Shown: in pieces, positions 1 through 7,585 of the stretch
Layout of the letters: each line of letters starts with the position of its first letter
Position numbering within the stretch: position 1 is the stretch's first letter
Origin: Bradyrhizobium betae
GTDB lineage: Bacteria > Pseudomonadota > Alphaproteobacteria > Rhizobiales > Xanthobacteraceae
Assembly (NCBI RefSeq): GCF_004123905.1
Contig: NZ_MZXW01000004.1
Location: 62,001 to 126,000 of the forward strand
Reading direction: 5' to 3'
Length of the DNA stretch: 64,000 bases
The notes under the pieces: model-generated
Told to the model about the DNA's origin: nothing
The model's database searches: none
What the model saw: only the letters and a program-made list of their open reading frames with translations
Made by a program: the position numbers and the translations under genes

Positions 1-437
1 TAGTTCGCATAAGTCTTGGCCAGTTCGACCCATGCCTCGAGCGTCGGAGCGTCGGTGCCAAGGACAGTGACGACGGGATTGGCCGTCGAGATCGTGTAGC
101 TGCGCGGTTCGCCCTCGATCGGGATGACCTTGATCAGGACGACCGACATATTGGAGCCGAGATTGGAGATAGTGATCGGACCGACCAGCCCCTTCTCGCC
201 GCAGTTCATCTCGGGCAGGCGGAGAAAGCAGTGGGATGGCATCCGCAGATCGACCCGCGATGCGCCGATCGAGGGCTCGATGCTCCAGCGGCCGACAAAT
301 GCGCCGGGACGGACCTCGCGGAATTCCAGCACGCCCATTGCCGCTTCATGCGCGCTGAGCGCCGAAGGCCGAAGGAGCGCCGTCAGGGCCAGGGTCAGGC
401 CTAGCAGCGCCAATCGCAGATATCGGATCGCGCTCAC
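1..437 (-). CDS. HupE/UreJ family metal permease, N-terminal part (cut by window edge)
   Basis: The reverse strand reads from a GTG at 437 that overlaps the stop of the upstream PpiC-type gene (GTGA). The first about 30 residues form a signal peptide or first membrane segment. Directly after it comes the His-Glu pair (AHEAAMGVLEF) that is typical of the mature start of HupE/UreJ proteins, where the His contributes to metal binding. The following about 110 residues are the periplasmic N-terminal domain found in the longer HupE variants, and the transmembrane permease core lies outside the window. Family members are secondary nickel or cobalt permeases. Translational coupling to the isomerase, and the NikR-like site upstream of the TonB receptor at 9.8 kb, fit a role in nickel handling. 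The substrate is inferred. Confidence 0.75.
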   Translation of the reverse strand, partial: MSAIRYLRLALLGLTLALTALLRPSALSAHEAAMGVLEFREVRPGAFVGRWSIEPSIGASRVDLRMPSHCFLRLPEMNCGEKGLVGPITISNLGSNMSVVLIKVIPIEGEPRSYTISTANPVVTVLGTDAPTLEAWVELAKTYAN

Positions 438-1342
438 GGCTCGTACCGCACTTGATAGGACGCCTTGAGCCGCTTCACTGCTTCCCAGGCCAGCTTGCGG
501 GTCTCTTCCGTATGCCAGATCCTGGCGGCGTCATCCCGAACCTTGTCGAGGCTAGCAAGATTTCCCGGCCGCCGGGAATCCAGCCGGGTGACGTGCCAGC
601 CATCCTTGGATTGCAGCAGCTTCCATTCCCCCTCTGGCATCGCGAGCAGTCCAGTACGGAAATTGTCGCCGAAGGATGCCGCGAGACTCGCGACCGGCCG
701 GGCGAGGATGGCGCGCGTGAGATTTTGCAGCTCCTCGGATTCGCGCTGTTGGACGATGTCCTCGAACTGACGCTGTGCCGTGGCCTGATCCGTGGGCGGG
801 GTGATGTAGAACGACACGCGCTCGGGCTCGTCGAAGCGAGCGTGATTTTCCGCAAACCACGCCTGCAACTGCTCGTCCGTGGGGCGCGGGACGCGGATCT
901 GGTCGAAGATCAGCAATTGCATCTTGTAGGCGATCCGGTCGCGGATCGTCTCGTCGCCGCGGTCCACGCCGAGTGTCTTGCCTTCGCGGTAGAGGATCTC
1001 GCTCGCGACCCAGCTGTCGATCATCTTCTGGAGCTGGTCGTTGGAAGGCGTGCGCTCCTTGTCTTCGTCGAAATTGTCGATGAAGGACTGGCGCATCGCC
1101 TTGGTCACTGTGATGACCTTCTCGTCCTTGACGGGAGGATGCAGCACGGCGTCGATGCCGAAGATGATCGCCCCGAGCAAGGTGAAGTGCAGCAGGGGTT
1201 CGTGCGAGAGCCGCGCGATCACAGAGACAAGGGAACGCGAAGGCTCCGTCGTGATGCGGGCGACACCGGTGTCCGGGTTCGAACCCCCGGTATGCGATAT
1301 CGGAAAGGACTGCACTTCAACTGGTGTAGCTGGCATTGACAT
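434..1342 (-). CDS. PpiC-type peptidyl-prolyl cis-trans isomerase, membrane anchored
   Basis: This 302-residue protein has a cytoplasmic N-terminus of about 45 residues, a single hydrophobic segment around residues 50-68 (LLHFTLLGAIIFGIDAVL) and a periplasmic remainder. The middle (about 75-145) is SurA/PpiD-like chaperone helix. A parvulin-like C-terminal part carries the RTGLLAMPEGEW and SKDGWHVTRLDSRRPG stretches, which resemble the end of the parvulin fold. Parvulins of this type assist folding of exported proteins. The stop overlaps the GTG of the HupE-like gene, so the two are probably cotranslated and this protein may fold a metal-transport partner. The ATG at 1342 is followed by a second in-frame ATG two codons on, so the exact start could shift. 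Confidence 0.8.
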   Translation of the reverse strand: MSMPATPVEVQSFPISHTGGSNPDTGVARITTEPSRSLVSVIARLSHEPLLHFTLLGAIIFGIDAVLHPPVKDEKVITVTKAMRQSFIDNFDEDKERTPSNDQLQKMIDSWVASEILYREGKTLGVDRGDETIRDRIAYKMQLLIFDQIRVPRPTDEQLQAWFAENHARFDEPERVSFYITPPTDQATAQRQFEDIVQQRESEELQNLTRAILARPVASLAASFGDNFRTGLLAMPEGEWKLLQSKDGWHVTRLDSRRPGNLASLDKVRDDAARIWHTEETRKLAWEAVKRLKASYQVRYEP

Positions 1343-1636
1343 ACGGTTGTCACAAATTCTCTGAGCACGGCGGCGCGTCGTTTCGCGTGGCAGAGCATCT
1401 CGTCTGCCATCGTCTATCGCTCACACGACGCGAGAAAATGCAATGGACAAATGCAAGAGACAAGATGCCGCACGGACAACACGGACCTGCGACGGCCGAA
1501 CACAAATCTTTCACGAAGCTGTATCGGAACTCTGGTCACTATCGCGACGCGCAGGGAGGCCGCTCACGCGGTCGGGGCAAATGGTCTTCGATTCCCAGGG
1601 TCTCTGCTGTTTCGCGATATCCGACTTGAATGAGGA
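1343..1636. other. Divergent intergenic region between the PpiC-type gene and the DUF3604 gene
   Basis: About 290 bases separate two divergent genes, so promoters in both directions are expected here. I saw no convincing inverted repeat, RNA gene or small ORF with a ribosome-binding site. The plus-strand gene is preceded by a purine-rich TGAGGAATGAGG stretch that can serve either of its two adjacent ATG codons. Confidence 0.5.
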
Positions 1637-3649
1637 ATGAGGATGTTTCCATCTAGCAAGACGATCCTGTTGACCGCCGCATCGGCATCCCTGGCTCTGA
1701 CGCAGAGCGCTGCAGCCGAGGGGTTGGGGCACAACGAGCGCCGCGGCAATCCGTATGTCGCCGGCGACATGCACAATCACAATACCTGCACGGACGGTTC
1801 GGTTGCCGCCGGCTACACGATCGACCGCGCGGTCGGGCGCGGCACCGCGTCCGCCGGTGGAAACAATTTCGATCTCGACTGGTTCACGCTCGGCAACCAC
1901 GGCGGTTCCGGCAATCGCGACTGCCGCTTCAGCGACACCAGCGCCAATCTTCCGGGACAGACCACGACGACCTGGAGCCAGACGCTCGGCCAGACCATCG
2001 ACGGAATCACGATCAGCAGCCTGAAGGGCACCCCGAACGGCACCGGCACCGGCGCGCAGATGTGGCGCTGGCAGTCGATCCGCGAGATCGAGTATCCGAC
2101 GATCGTCGATCGTTCGGCGAAGTACGACAAGGTGCTGATCGAAGGTCTCGAGTGGATCGCGCCTGGCCATGAACACGTCGACGTTGCCGTCATCACCGGG
2201 CAGCATCCGCGCAAGAGCACCGGCAATGCGGACAAGATGGCGGAGTTCGAATACCGCTTCGACCGCGCCGACACCGATGCGATCGGCCCCGTTATCGACG
2301 CCGGCGGCAATCAGCTCTGGCCGGGCAAGGACAACGTCAACAACACGGGCACGGTGGGCCACCAGAAGGCGCTCACGGGCGTCAAGTGGCTGCAGGCGAA
2401 CTATCCGCTGCAATCCTACATCATCCCGACTCACACCGAACGTCAGGGACCGTTCAGCGCGACCGCCAATAAGGGATATAACATCGAGCACTTCCGCGAC
2501 TTCAACAATGCGGGCCCGACGGTTGCGTTCGGCATTGAATCGCCCGGCCACTTCGCCGAAGGCGGAGCCACCGGCGGTTCCGGCTCGTATACCACCAACG
2601 CAGTCGGTGGCGGCACCTACGGCATGAGCGGCATTTACACCGCGAAGGTCGGCGGGCTCTGGGACGGACTGCTTGGCGAAGGCCGCAACTTCTTCATGTA
2701 TGTGAGCTCCGACTGGCACAGCCGCGGTGCGGGCGGTGCGCGTGATTCCTTCACGACGGCCGACTTCATTCCCGGCGAGTACACCAAGCTGTATGTTCCG
2801 AATGCCGGACGGTTCTCGTCGCAGCACGTCATCGACGGCATGCGTTCGGGCAACTCGTATTCGGTCAACGCTGACCTGATCGGTCCGGATATGGTGTTCC
2901 GCGCCAAGACGCGCGGCGACGACTGGAAGACCATGGGTGAGACGCTGGTCGTGAGGCCCGGCGAAAAGATCACGGTCGAGATGGACCTGACCGTCCCGAA
3001 CGAGAACAACAGCCCCTACAGCTTCGACAACCCGCTCCTGGTGCCGATCGGGATCCAGCAGCCGCTCAACAAGCCGTCGCTCGACCACGTCGATCTGATC
3101 ACTGGCCAGATCACGGGCGTCGTTGCGCCTGACGCGTCGAACTATGCGGTGGCGAATGCCGCGGGCACGGCCGGCGCGGCGATCGTGTACAACTCATCGG
3201 CGACCATCGCCCGGCAGATCTCCGCGACGCAGATGCAGCGAGGGCATCGGGGAGAGCGTGATGGCGTGCGGCTGCGGTTCACGACGACGTTTGTCGCAGG
3301 CACCAAGCCGTTCTACATCCGTGCGCGCGGAACCAACATTCCGAATGGCACTCCGAACGTCTCCGACACCGCTGGAAATCCGTTGCTCGATGCGAACAAC
3401 GCGCAGGTCAGCTGTATCGATCCGGCGTGTCCGGCGCATCTCGAGACGGTGAATGGCGTCAAGAAGGTGACCCACGACGTTCAGGCCTATTCGAACGTCT
3501 GGTTCTACGCCAACCCGATCTTCATCCGGCCGGAAGGTTCGCCGAAGCTTCTGGTCGAGACCAATGGCGAGCTGGCGCGCCGGCTCGGACGGCAGGCCGA
3601 CAACGATCACGATCATGACCACGACAACGATCATCACGACCACCACTGA
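1637..3649 (+). CDS. Secreted DUF3604 (PHP-like) protein with Asp/His-rich tail
   Basis: This 670-residue protein begins with a Sec signal peptide (about residues 1-27, ending near QSAAAEG). The mature start contains GDMHNHNTCTDGS (His46, His48), the metal-binding loop of the PHP/DUF3604 fold. Later motifs such as YIIPTHTERQG and SSDWHSRGAGGARDS add further conserved His and Asp residues. The family is thought to be metal-dependent hydrolases of unknown substrate. The last about 17 residues alternate Asp, Asn and His (for example DHDHDHDND), an obvious divalent-metal-binding tail. Two ATG codons (1637 and 1643) are possible starts. A strong hairpin follows the gene. It probably acts in the periplasm in the same metal-related locus as HupE and the TonB receptor, which is inference. 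Confidence 0.8.
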   Translation: MRMFPSSKTILLTAASASLALTQSAAAEGLGHNERRGNPYVAGDMHNHNTCTDGSVAAGYTIDRAVGRGTASAGGNNFDLDWFTLGNHGGSGNRDCRFSDTSANLPGQTTTTWSQTLGQTIDGITISSLKGTPNGTGTGAQMWRWQSIREIEYPTIVDRSAKYDKVLIEGLEWIAPGHEHVDVAVITGQHPRKSTGNADKMAEFEYRFDRADTDAIGPVIDAGGNQLWPGKDNVNNTGTVGHQKALTGVKWLQANYPLQSYIIPTHTERQGPFSATANKGYNIEHFRDFNNAGPTVAFGIESPGHFAEGGATGGSGSYTTNAVGGGTYGMSGIYTAKVGGLWDGLLGEGRNFFMYVSSDWHSRGAGGARDSFTTADFIPGEYTKLYVPNAGRFSSQHVIDGMRSGNSYSVNADLIGPDMVFRAKTRGDDWKTMGETLVVRPGEKITVEMDLTVPNENNSPYSFDNPLLVPIGIQQPLNKPSLDHVDLITGQITGVVAPDASNYAVANAAGTAGAAIVYNSSATIARQISATQMQRGHRGERDGVRLRFTTTFVAGTKPFYIRARGTNIPNGTPNVSDTAGNPLLDANNAQVSCIDPACPAHLETVNGVKKVTHDVQAYSNVWFYANPIFIRPEGSPKLLVETNGELARRLGRQADNDHDHDHDNDHHDHH

Positions 3650-3667
3650 CGTGATGTGAGGCCATCC

Positions 3668-3706
3668 GGCGGGACGCAACGATCGGTGCGTCCCGCCGCA
3701 CTCGTT
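3668..3706 (+). terminator. Rho-independent terminator-like hairpin after the DUF3604 gene
   Basis: An 11-bp perfect stem (GGCGGGACGCA at 3668-3678 pairing with 3687-3697) encloses an 8-base loop. A short T-run (CGTTTT) follows about 7 bases later. The stem is strong but the T tract is weak and offset, so it may be a partial terminator that lowers expression of the next two plus-strand genes. Confidence 0.6.
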
Positions 3707-3740
3707 TTGAAACGGGCTGGTTCGGCCCGGCACGACTGAC

Positions 3741-4082
3741 ATGCATCTGTTTCGTATCACCTTCTGCACACTGAGCCTTCTCGCTGGCCTCTGCAGCGCT
3801 GTGGCTACTCCCGATGTTGCCGTGCCGGCCTCGGACGAGCCGACCCGGGAAGATTGCGAGGCTGCGGTCGCGGAGGCGCGCGCATTAGCGGCGGCTTTGC
3901 CGGCTGACCATCTCTCGCGCTACTTCGCCGAACGGCACTTGCTTCAGGCCCTGGCCGAAGCCGGAAATGGCGAGTTCGACGAATGCCTCGACATGGCCGC
4001 GCGTGCTTCCGACGAGGTGCGTGAACGGCGGCACGAGCTGCGGCCGGGCGAGAGGCTGAAGGTGCTCGGGGCCGACGAGTAG
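3741..4082 (+). CDS. Small exported protein of unknown function
   Basis: This 113-residue protein has an N-terminal signal peptide (hydrophobic stretch ITFCTLSLLAGLCSAVA, likely cleaved after Ala-Val-Ala). The mature part is acidic and mainly helical with repeated Ala/Glu, for example REDCEAAVAEARALAAALP. It contains two Cys residues (in DCEAA and DECLD) spaced so that they could pair across two helices. The Cys in LAGLCS is not in a proper lipobox. No family was recognised. It lies between the DUF3604 gene and the 2OG oxygenase, in the same direction, and probably belongs to the same functional set. Confidence 0.6.
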   Translation: MHLFRITFCTLSLLAGLCSAVATPDVAVPASDEPTREDCEAAVAEARALAAALPADHLSRYFAERHLLQALAEAGNGEFDECLDMAARASDEVRERRHELRPGERLKVLGADE

Positions 4083-4132
4083 CGGACCCAAGAGTTTTGG
4101 AGATCCTGCACGCTGTCATCGCAGCGTCATCT

Positions 4133-4144
4133 ATGCCCGGGCAT
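4133..4144. repeat. 12-bp perfect palindrome upstream of the oxygenase gene
   Basis: ATGCCCGGGCAT is fully self-complementary and lies 38 bases before the chosen ATG at 4183. A second 6-bp inverted repeat (ACGCTG and CAGCGT, loop 6) lies just before it. It could be an operator or a chance GC-rich palindrome. Confidence 0.3.
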
Positions 4145-4182
4145 TGTCTGCCCGCGTTTCAAGAACAGGTAAATGTTGCGAC

Positions 4183-4806
4183 ATGGATCAGATCGAGCCG
4201 CTTTTTCCGATTCCTCTGCTGCGCTCGCCCGGGCTGCTCCCGCCGTCGCTGAACGAAGCCGCTGTGGCGGCGATCCGGAACACCCGGATCGAGGGCAATC
4301 TGCGCTCGGGTCAGCTGTTCCACACCGAGGTTGCCGACCCCCGCGATAACGAGCTGTTTCGCCAGATCGCCGAGCTTACGGTTCCGAAGCTCGTGGATTT
4401 CGGCGTCCTTCTGTTCGGCGAGGAGCTGCGCTGGACCGTGAAGGAGATGTGGACCAACATGCTCGAGACCGGCGGCAACCAGACACTGCATTCGCACGCC
4501 AATAGTTTCGTCTCGGGCATCATTTATCTGACGCCCTCGCATCCGGCCTGCAAGACGGTCTTCGTGCGGCCGCCCGGCGGGTCCGACTTTTCCTTCCGGC
4601 ATCACACGCGAAGCGCCGCCATCGGGCCCTTCAATGCCGGCAAGTACGTCCTGCCGGAGGCCGAACCCGGCGACCTCGTGCTTTTTCCCAGCTACCTCTA
4701 CCATGAGGTGCCAAGGAATCAGGGCGAGCAGCGAATTACGATCGCCTTCAACGCCATTCCCGATCATCTCGACTGCTGGGGCTATCGCGTCAACTTCGCG
4801 CCGTGA
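4183..4806 (+). CDS. Putative 2OG-Fe(II) oxygenase, TIGR02466-like
   Basis: The 207-residue protein starts MDQIEPLFPIPL, the usual N-terminus of the TIGR02466 family. A longer reading from a TTG at 4144 has no ribosome-binding site and was rejected. The double-stranded beta-helix core carries His103 and His105 (LHSHANSFVSGIIYL), a distal His174 (FPSYLYHEVP) and Arg184 (EQRITIAFN) for the 2-oxoglutarate carboxylate. Family enzymes hydroxylate small molecules or peptides using Fe(II), O2 and 2-oxoglutarate, and the substrate here is unknown. Its stop lies 9 bases from the end of the convergent spermidine-synthase-like gene. In this context it could tailor a chelator or a peptide, which is inference. 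Confidence 0.75.
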   Translation: MDQIEPLFPIPLLRSPGLLPPSLNEAAVAAIRNTRIEGNLRSGQLFHTEVADPRDNELFRQIAELTVPKLVDFGVLLFGEELRWTVKEMWTNMLETGGNQTLHSHANSFVSGIIYLTPSHPACKTVFVRPPGGSDFSFRHHTRSAAIGPFNAGKYVLPEAEPGDLVLFPSYLYHEVPRNQGEQRITIAFNAIPDHLDCWGYRVNFAP

Positions 4807-4815
4807 GGTCGTCGA

Positions 4816-7449
4816 TCACTCGTTTCTCAGGCCGAATTCGCGAAGCAGCAAGTCCCTTGCCTCGCCACGCGATGGCGACGCCTCATTGATCTTGCGCAGC
4901 AGGCGAGCTGCCGCCGCGCGGTCCGAGCCGAGCAGGGATCTCGCCATCCCCATCAGCGGCCCATGGGCCGGATCGAACTCGGGGCTCAGGCGAAGCGCGT
5001 CGATGAGGCCTGGCGAAGCCGCCTCGATCAACGCGGCTCCGCGCGGATCGCCCGGCAAGGACGCGCCAGCTTCGAGAAAGCGGTTGCGCGCGGCCCAATA
5101 GGAGTTGAGTCGCGCGCCTAACGCCTCGCGCTCGGCCGCGCGCGTAAGGAGCTCATTCGGATCGGAGCGAATGTCTTTCGTGACCGCAAGCAGCAGCGAC
5201 CAGGGTGCTGCCGTGAGCGCGCGGACGTTTCGTCGCGCATCGAAGGTCACGAACGGATAATCGTCCGTGTTGCGCGGGCCATCGCCTGCGAACGCGGAGA
5301 GAGCTTGCGGGCCTGCCAGATATTGGCCAAGGAGATCGATCGGTGCCTCGAACCCCAGTGGTCGTATGATCCGTGCGGTCGCGGGATCACGAAGCCGCGC
5401 GGCGAGCGTCTCGGTATCGAGATGGCGGCCATCCCGTGTTCCAATGAGTGCGAGCATCGGTGTGCGGACACTGTAGTGATTGAGCCAGGCCGAGCCGTCG
5501 GGATAGACGTTGAGAAAGCCACGGATGATCGCGCGCAGGGAGGGAAGATCGAGTTGGTAGAGCGGCAGCCATTGGCAAAAGATCCCTCCGGGTGCCAGCC
5601 TGCGTTTCACGGCCTCGAAATGCTCCACCGTATAGAGCGCGCCGCTGCCGTCGAGTGCGGGATGAAACAGGTCGGCGATGATCACGTCATGCTGGCCCGT
5701 ATCCGCAGCGACGTAGCGGCGGGCATCCGCCACCGTCACCCGCGGCACTGAGGCCGGCGTCGCATTGACGAACCAGGGCAACAGCTCCACCACTTCACGG
5801 GAGAGTTCGACGCCGCGCACGCTGACGCCTGGCATCTGGGCGCCGCCGACCATGGTGGCGCCGGTGCCGATGCCCAGGAACAGAGCGTCGCGCGGGGCCT
5901 CGTGAAGCAGCAGCGGTAACATCGCTTGTCGGTAGTCGGATCGCGTCGAGCTCGTCCCGCCCATGCGGAAGTGGCCGTTGACCTCGAGGTAGCGCGTACC
6001 TGTGGCGTCATCGACGACGCTCGCCGTCGCCATCGGCCCTTCGCGGGCCGCGAGCAGCGCTCCACCTGCCGGCACGCGCGTCAACAACGGCGCGGGATTG
6101 AGCCACAGGACGAGCGCTGAGATCGCCGGTGCAGCGGACCACAGCAGCGCCGATCGAGCGGGCGGCAGCAGCAGCAGATAGCCGAGCGCAACGGCAAGCA
6201 GCGCCGTCCATGCACCAAGGGTGGGAATCAGGAATTGCGCCGCCAGCAACGGCGCGAGGCAAGCGCCGAGGCTGTTGATGCCGACCGCCGATCCAACGGA
6301 GCCGCGCTGATCGCTCACCCGTTGCGCCAGCAGGCCGAACAATGCGCCCATTGCGGTCGCGGGCAACAGGAACAGTGCGATCGCCACCGCCAGTTCGCCG
6401 AACACATCCGCAAAAGCTGCGGTCTCGACCAGGCGACCCGCATACGGCGCCAGCACTGTGGTCGCGATGCAGGCGAACGCCGTTGCGGCGAGCAGGCTGC
6501 GGAGATTTCCATCGTCCGCATCTCGCCCGGTCCGCTGCCAGAGCAGGCTGCCCGCGGCGGTGCCGAGCAGATAGGCAGCCAACAGTCCGGCAAACGTGTA
6601 GACGGTATCCTCCATCACCTGCGCGGCGAGCCGGACCACGAGGACTTCGAAAGTGATTCCCAGCAGTCCCGTGGCGAACAGGGTGATGGTGAGCCGGAAA
6701 TCGCGAATTCGGCCCAGTCGCCGTTCCCTGACATCAGTCTCATCCGACGCCGGCCCGAACGCGAGCGCGCCGAGGGCGCAGAACGCGTTGCCGCCAGCGA
6801 GGCAGAGCAGCGTCCCCGAAAATCCAAGCGCCGGGATCAGGAGGAATGTCGAGACGAGCGTGCCGGCCAGAGCTCCGGCCGTATTCGCTCCGTAGACATC
6901 GGCCGTGACACGGCCTCTGCCACGTGCGCCCCGCATCATCCGTTCCAAAGCGGCCAGGGTCCCGCCCATGGCCATCGTTGCCGGCAGCAGCACGAGGCTC
7001 GGCAGCGCCAGGCTGCCGGCCCAGAGCAGGGCAGCAGACGGCTCGGTACCGAGCAGGGGAGGCAGAGCCCGACCGGCCGCGGGCAGGAGCCAGACGCTGA
7101 TCAGGCCCCAAACAGCGATGACGGCTTCGAGCAGCGCATAGACGCGCCATGGCGATGTCGAGCGGCGGATCAGCCGATCAAGGGCGAAGGCGCCCAGCGC
7201 CAGGCCGCCGAAAAATCCGGCGATGACACCAAGCACCGCCATCATCTCGGTCCCCAGCGCGAGGCTCAACTGGCGCGTCCACACGATCTCGTAGCCCAGA
7301 CCCGCAAAGCCGGACGCTGTGACGATCGGCACGAGGGCCCAGGCGTGGCCCGCAGCCTGACGAGTGCGCACCGGTGCGGCCTTGTCCCGGATTGCGCCCG
7401 CGAACCGGTCCGCCGAGGCGATCGCGATGCTGTCCGGTTCAGATTGCAT
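4816..7449 (-). CDS. Fused multi-pass membrane protein / spermidine synthase-like protein
   Basis: This 877-residue protein has an N-terminal half (about residues 35-460) with roughly a dozen hydrophobic helices in MFS-like arrangement. A soluble spermidine synthase-like domain follows at about 480-720. That domain shows the nucleotide-binding motifs LFLGIGTGATM, GVELSREVVELL, VADARRYV and HDVIIADLFHP, where the last Asp sits at the aminopropyltransferase catalytic position. A helical tail of about 130 residues follows. Family members are named after spermidine synthase, but most fused forms have no proven product. Aminopropyl or aminobutyryl transfer is also used to make nicotianamine-like metallophores, so a chelator-synthesis or export role is conceivable here. 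The ATG at 7449 is preceded by a GGAG/AAGGG ribosome-binding region. Confidence 0.8.
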   Translation of the reverse strand: MQSEPDSIAIASADRFAGAIRDKAAPVRTRQAAGHAWALVPIVTASGFAGLGYEIVWTRQLSLALGTEMMAVLGVIAGFFGGLALGAFALDRLIRRSTSPWRVYALLEAVIAVWGLISVWLLPAAGRALPPLLGTEPSAALLWAGSLALPSLVLLPATMAMGGTLAALERMMRGARGRGRVTADVYGANTAGALAGTLVSTFLLIPALGFSGTLLCLAGGNAFCALGALAFGPASDETDVRERRLGRIRDFRLTITLFATGLLGITFEVLVVRLAAQVMEDTVYTFAGLLAAYLLGTAAGSLLWQRTGRDADDGNLRSLLAATAFACIATTVLAPYAGRLVETAAFADVFGELAVAIALFLLPATAMGALFGLLAQRVSDQRGSVGSAVGINSLGACLAPLLAAQFLIPTLGAWTALLAVALGYLLLLPPARSALLWSAAPAISALVLWLNPAPLLTRVPAGGALLAAREGPMATASVVDDATGTRYLEVNGHFRMGGTSSTRSDYRQAMLPLLLHEAPRDALFLGIGTGATMVGGAQMPGVSVRGVELSREVVELLPWFVNATPASVPRVTVADARRYVAADTGQHDVIIADLFHPALDGSGALYTVEHFEAVKRRLAPGGIFCQWLPLYQLDLPSLRAIIRGFLNVYPDGSAWLNHYSVRTPMLALIGTRDGRHLDTETLAARLRDPATARIIRPLGFEAPIDLLGQYLAGPQALSAFAGDGPRNTDDYPFVTFDARRNVRALTAAPWSLLLAVTKDIRSDPNELLTRAAEREALGARLNSYWAARNRFLEAGASLPGDPRGAALIEAASPGLIDALRLSPEFDPAHGPLMGMARSLLGSDRAAAARLLRKINEASPSRGEARDLLLREFGLRNE

Positions 7450-7585
7450 GACCCTTACTCCTGCCGCGAACGCGCCCGGCCGTTCTCGGCAGACAGAAGC
7501 ATCCGCTCCATGTCAGATTTTTTCAGGATTTGTGACGGCCCGTCGGTTCCGCTTGCCTTGGCGTCGGTCGGCGTAGCCGCTTTGA

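Noticed and set aside
1511..3088. Long minus-strand open frame of 525 codons opposite the DUF3604 gene
   Set aside because: It has no recognisable motif, is Arg/Ala/Gly-biased as expected for antisense frames in GC-rich DNA, and the plus-strand gene has a signal peptide and metal motifs.
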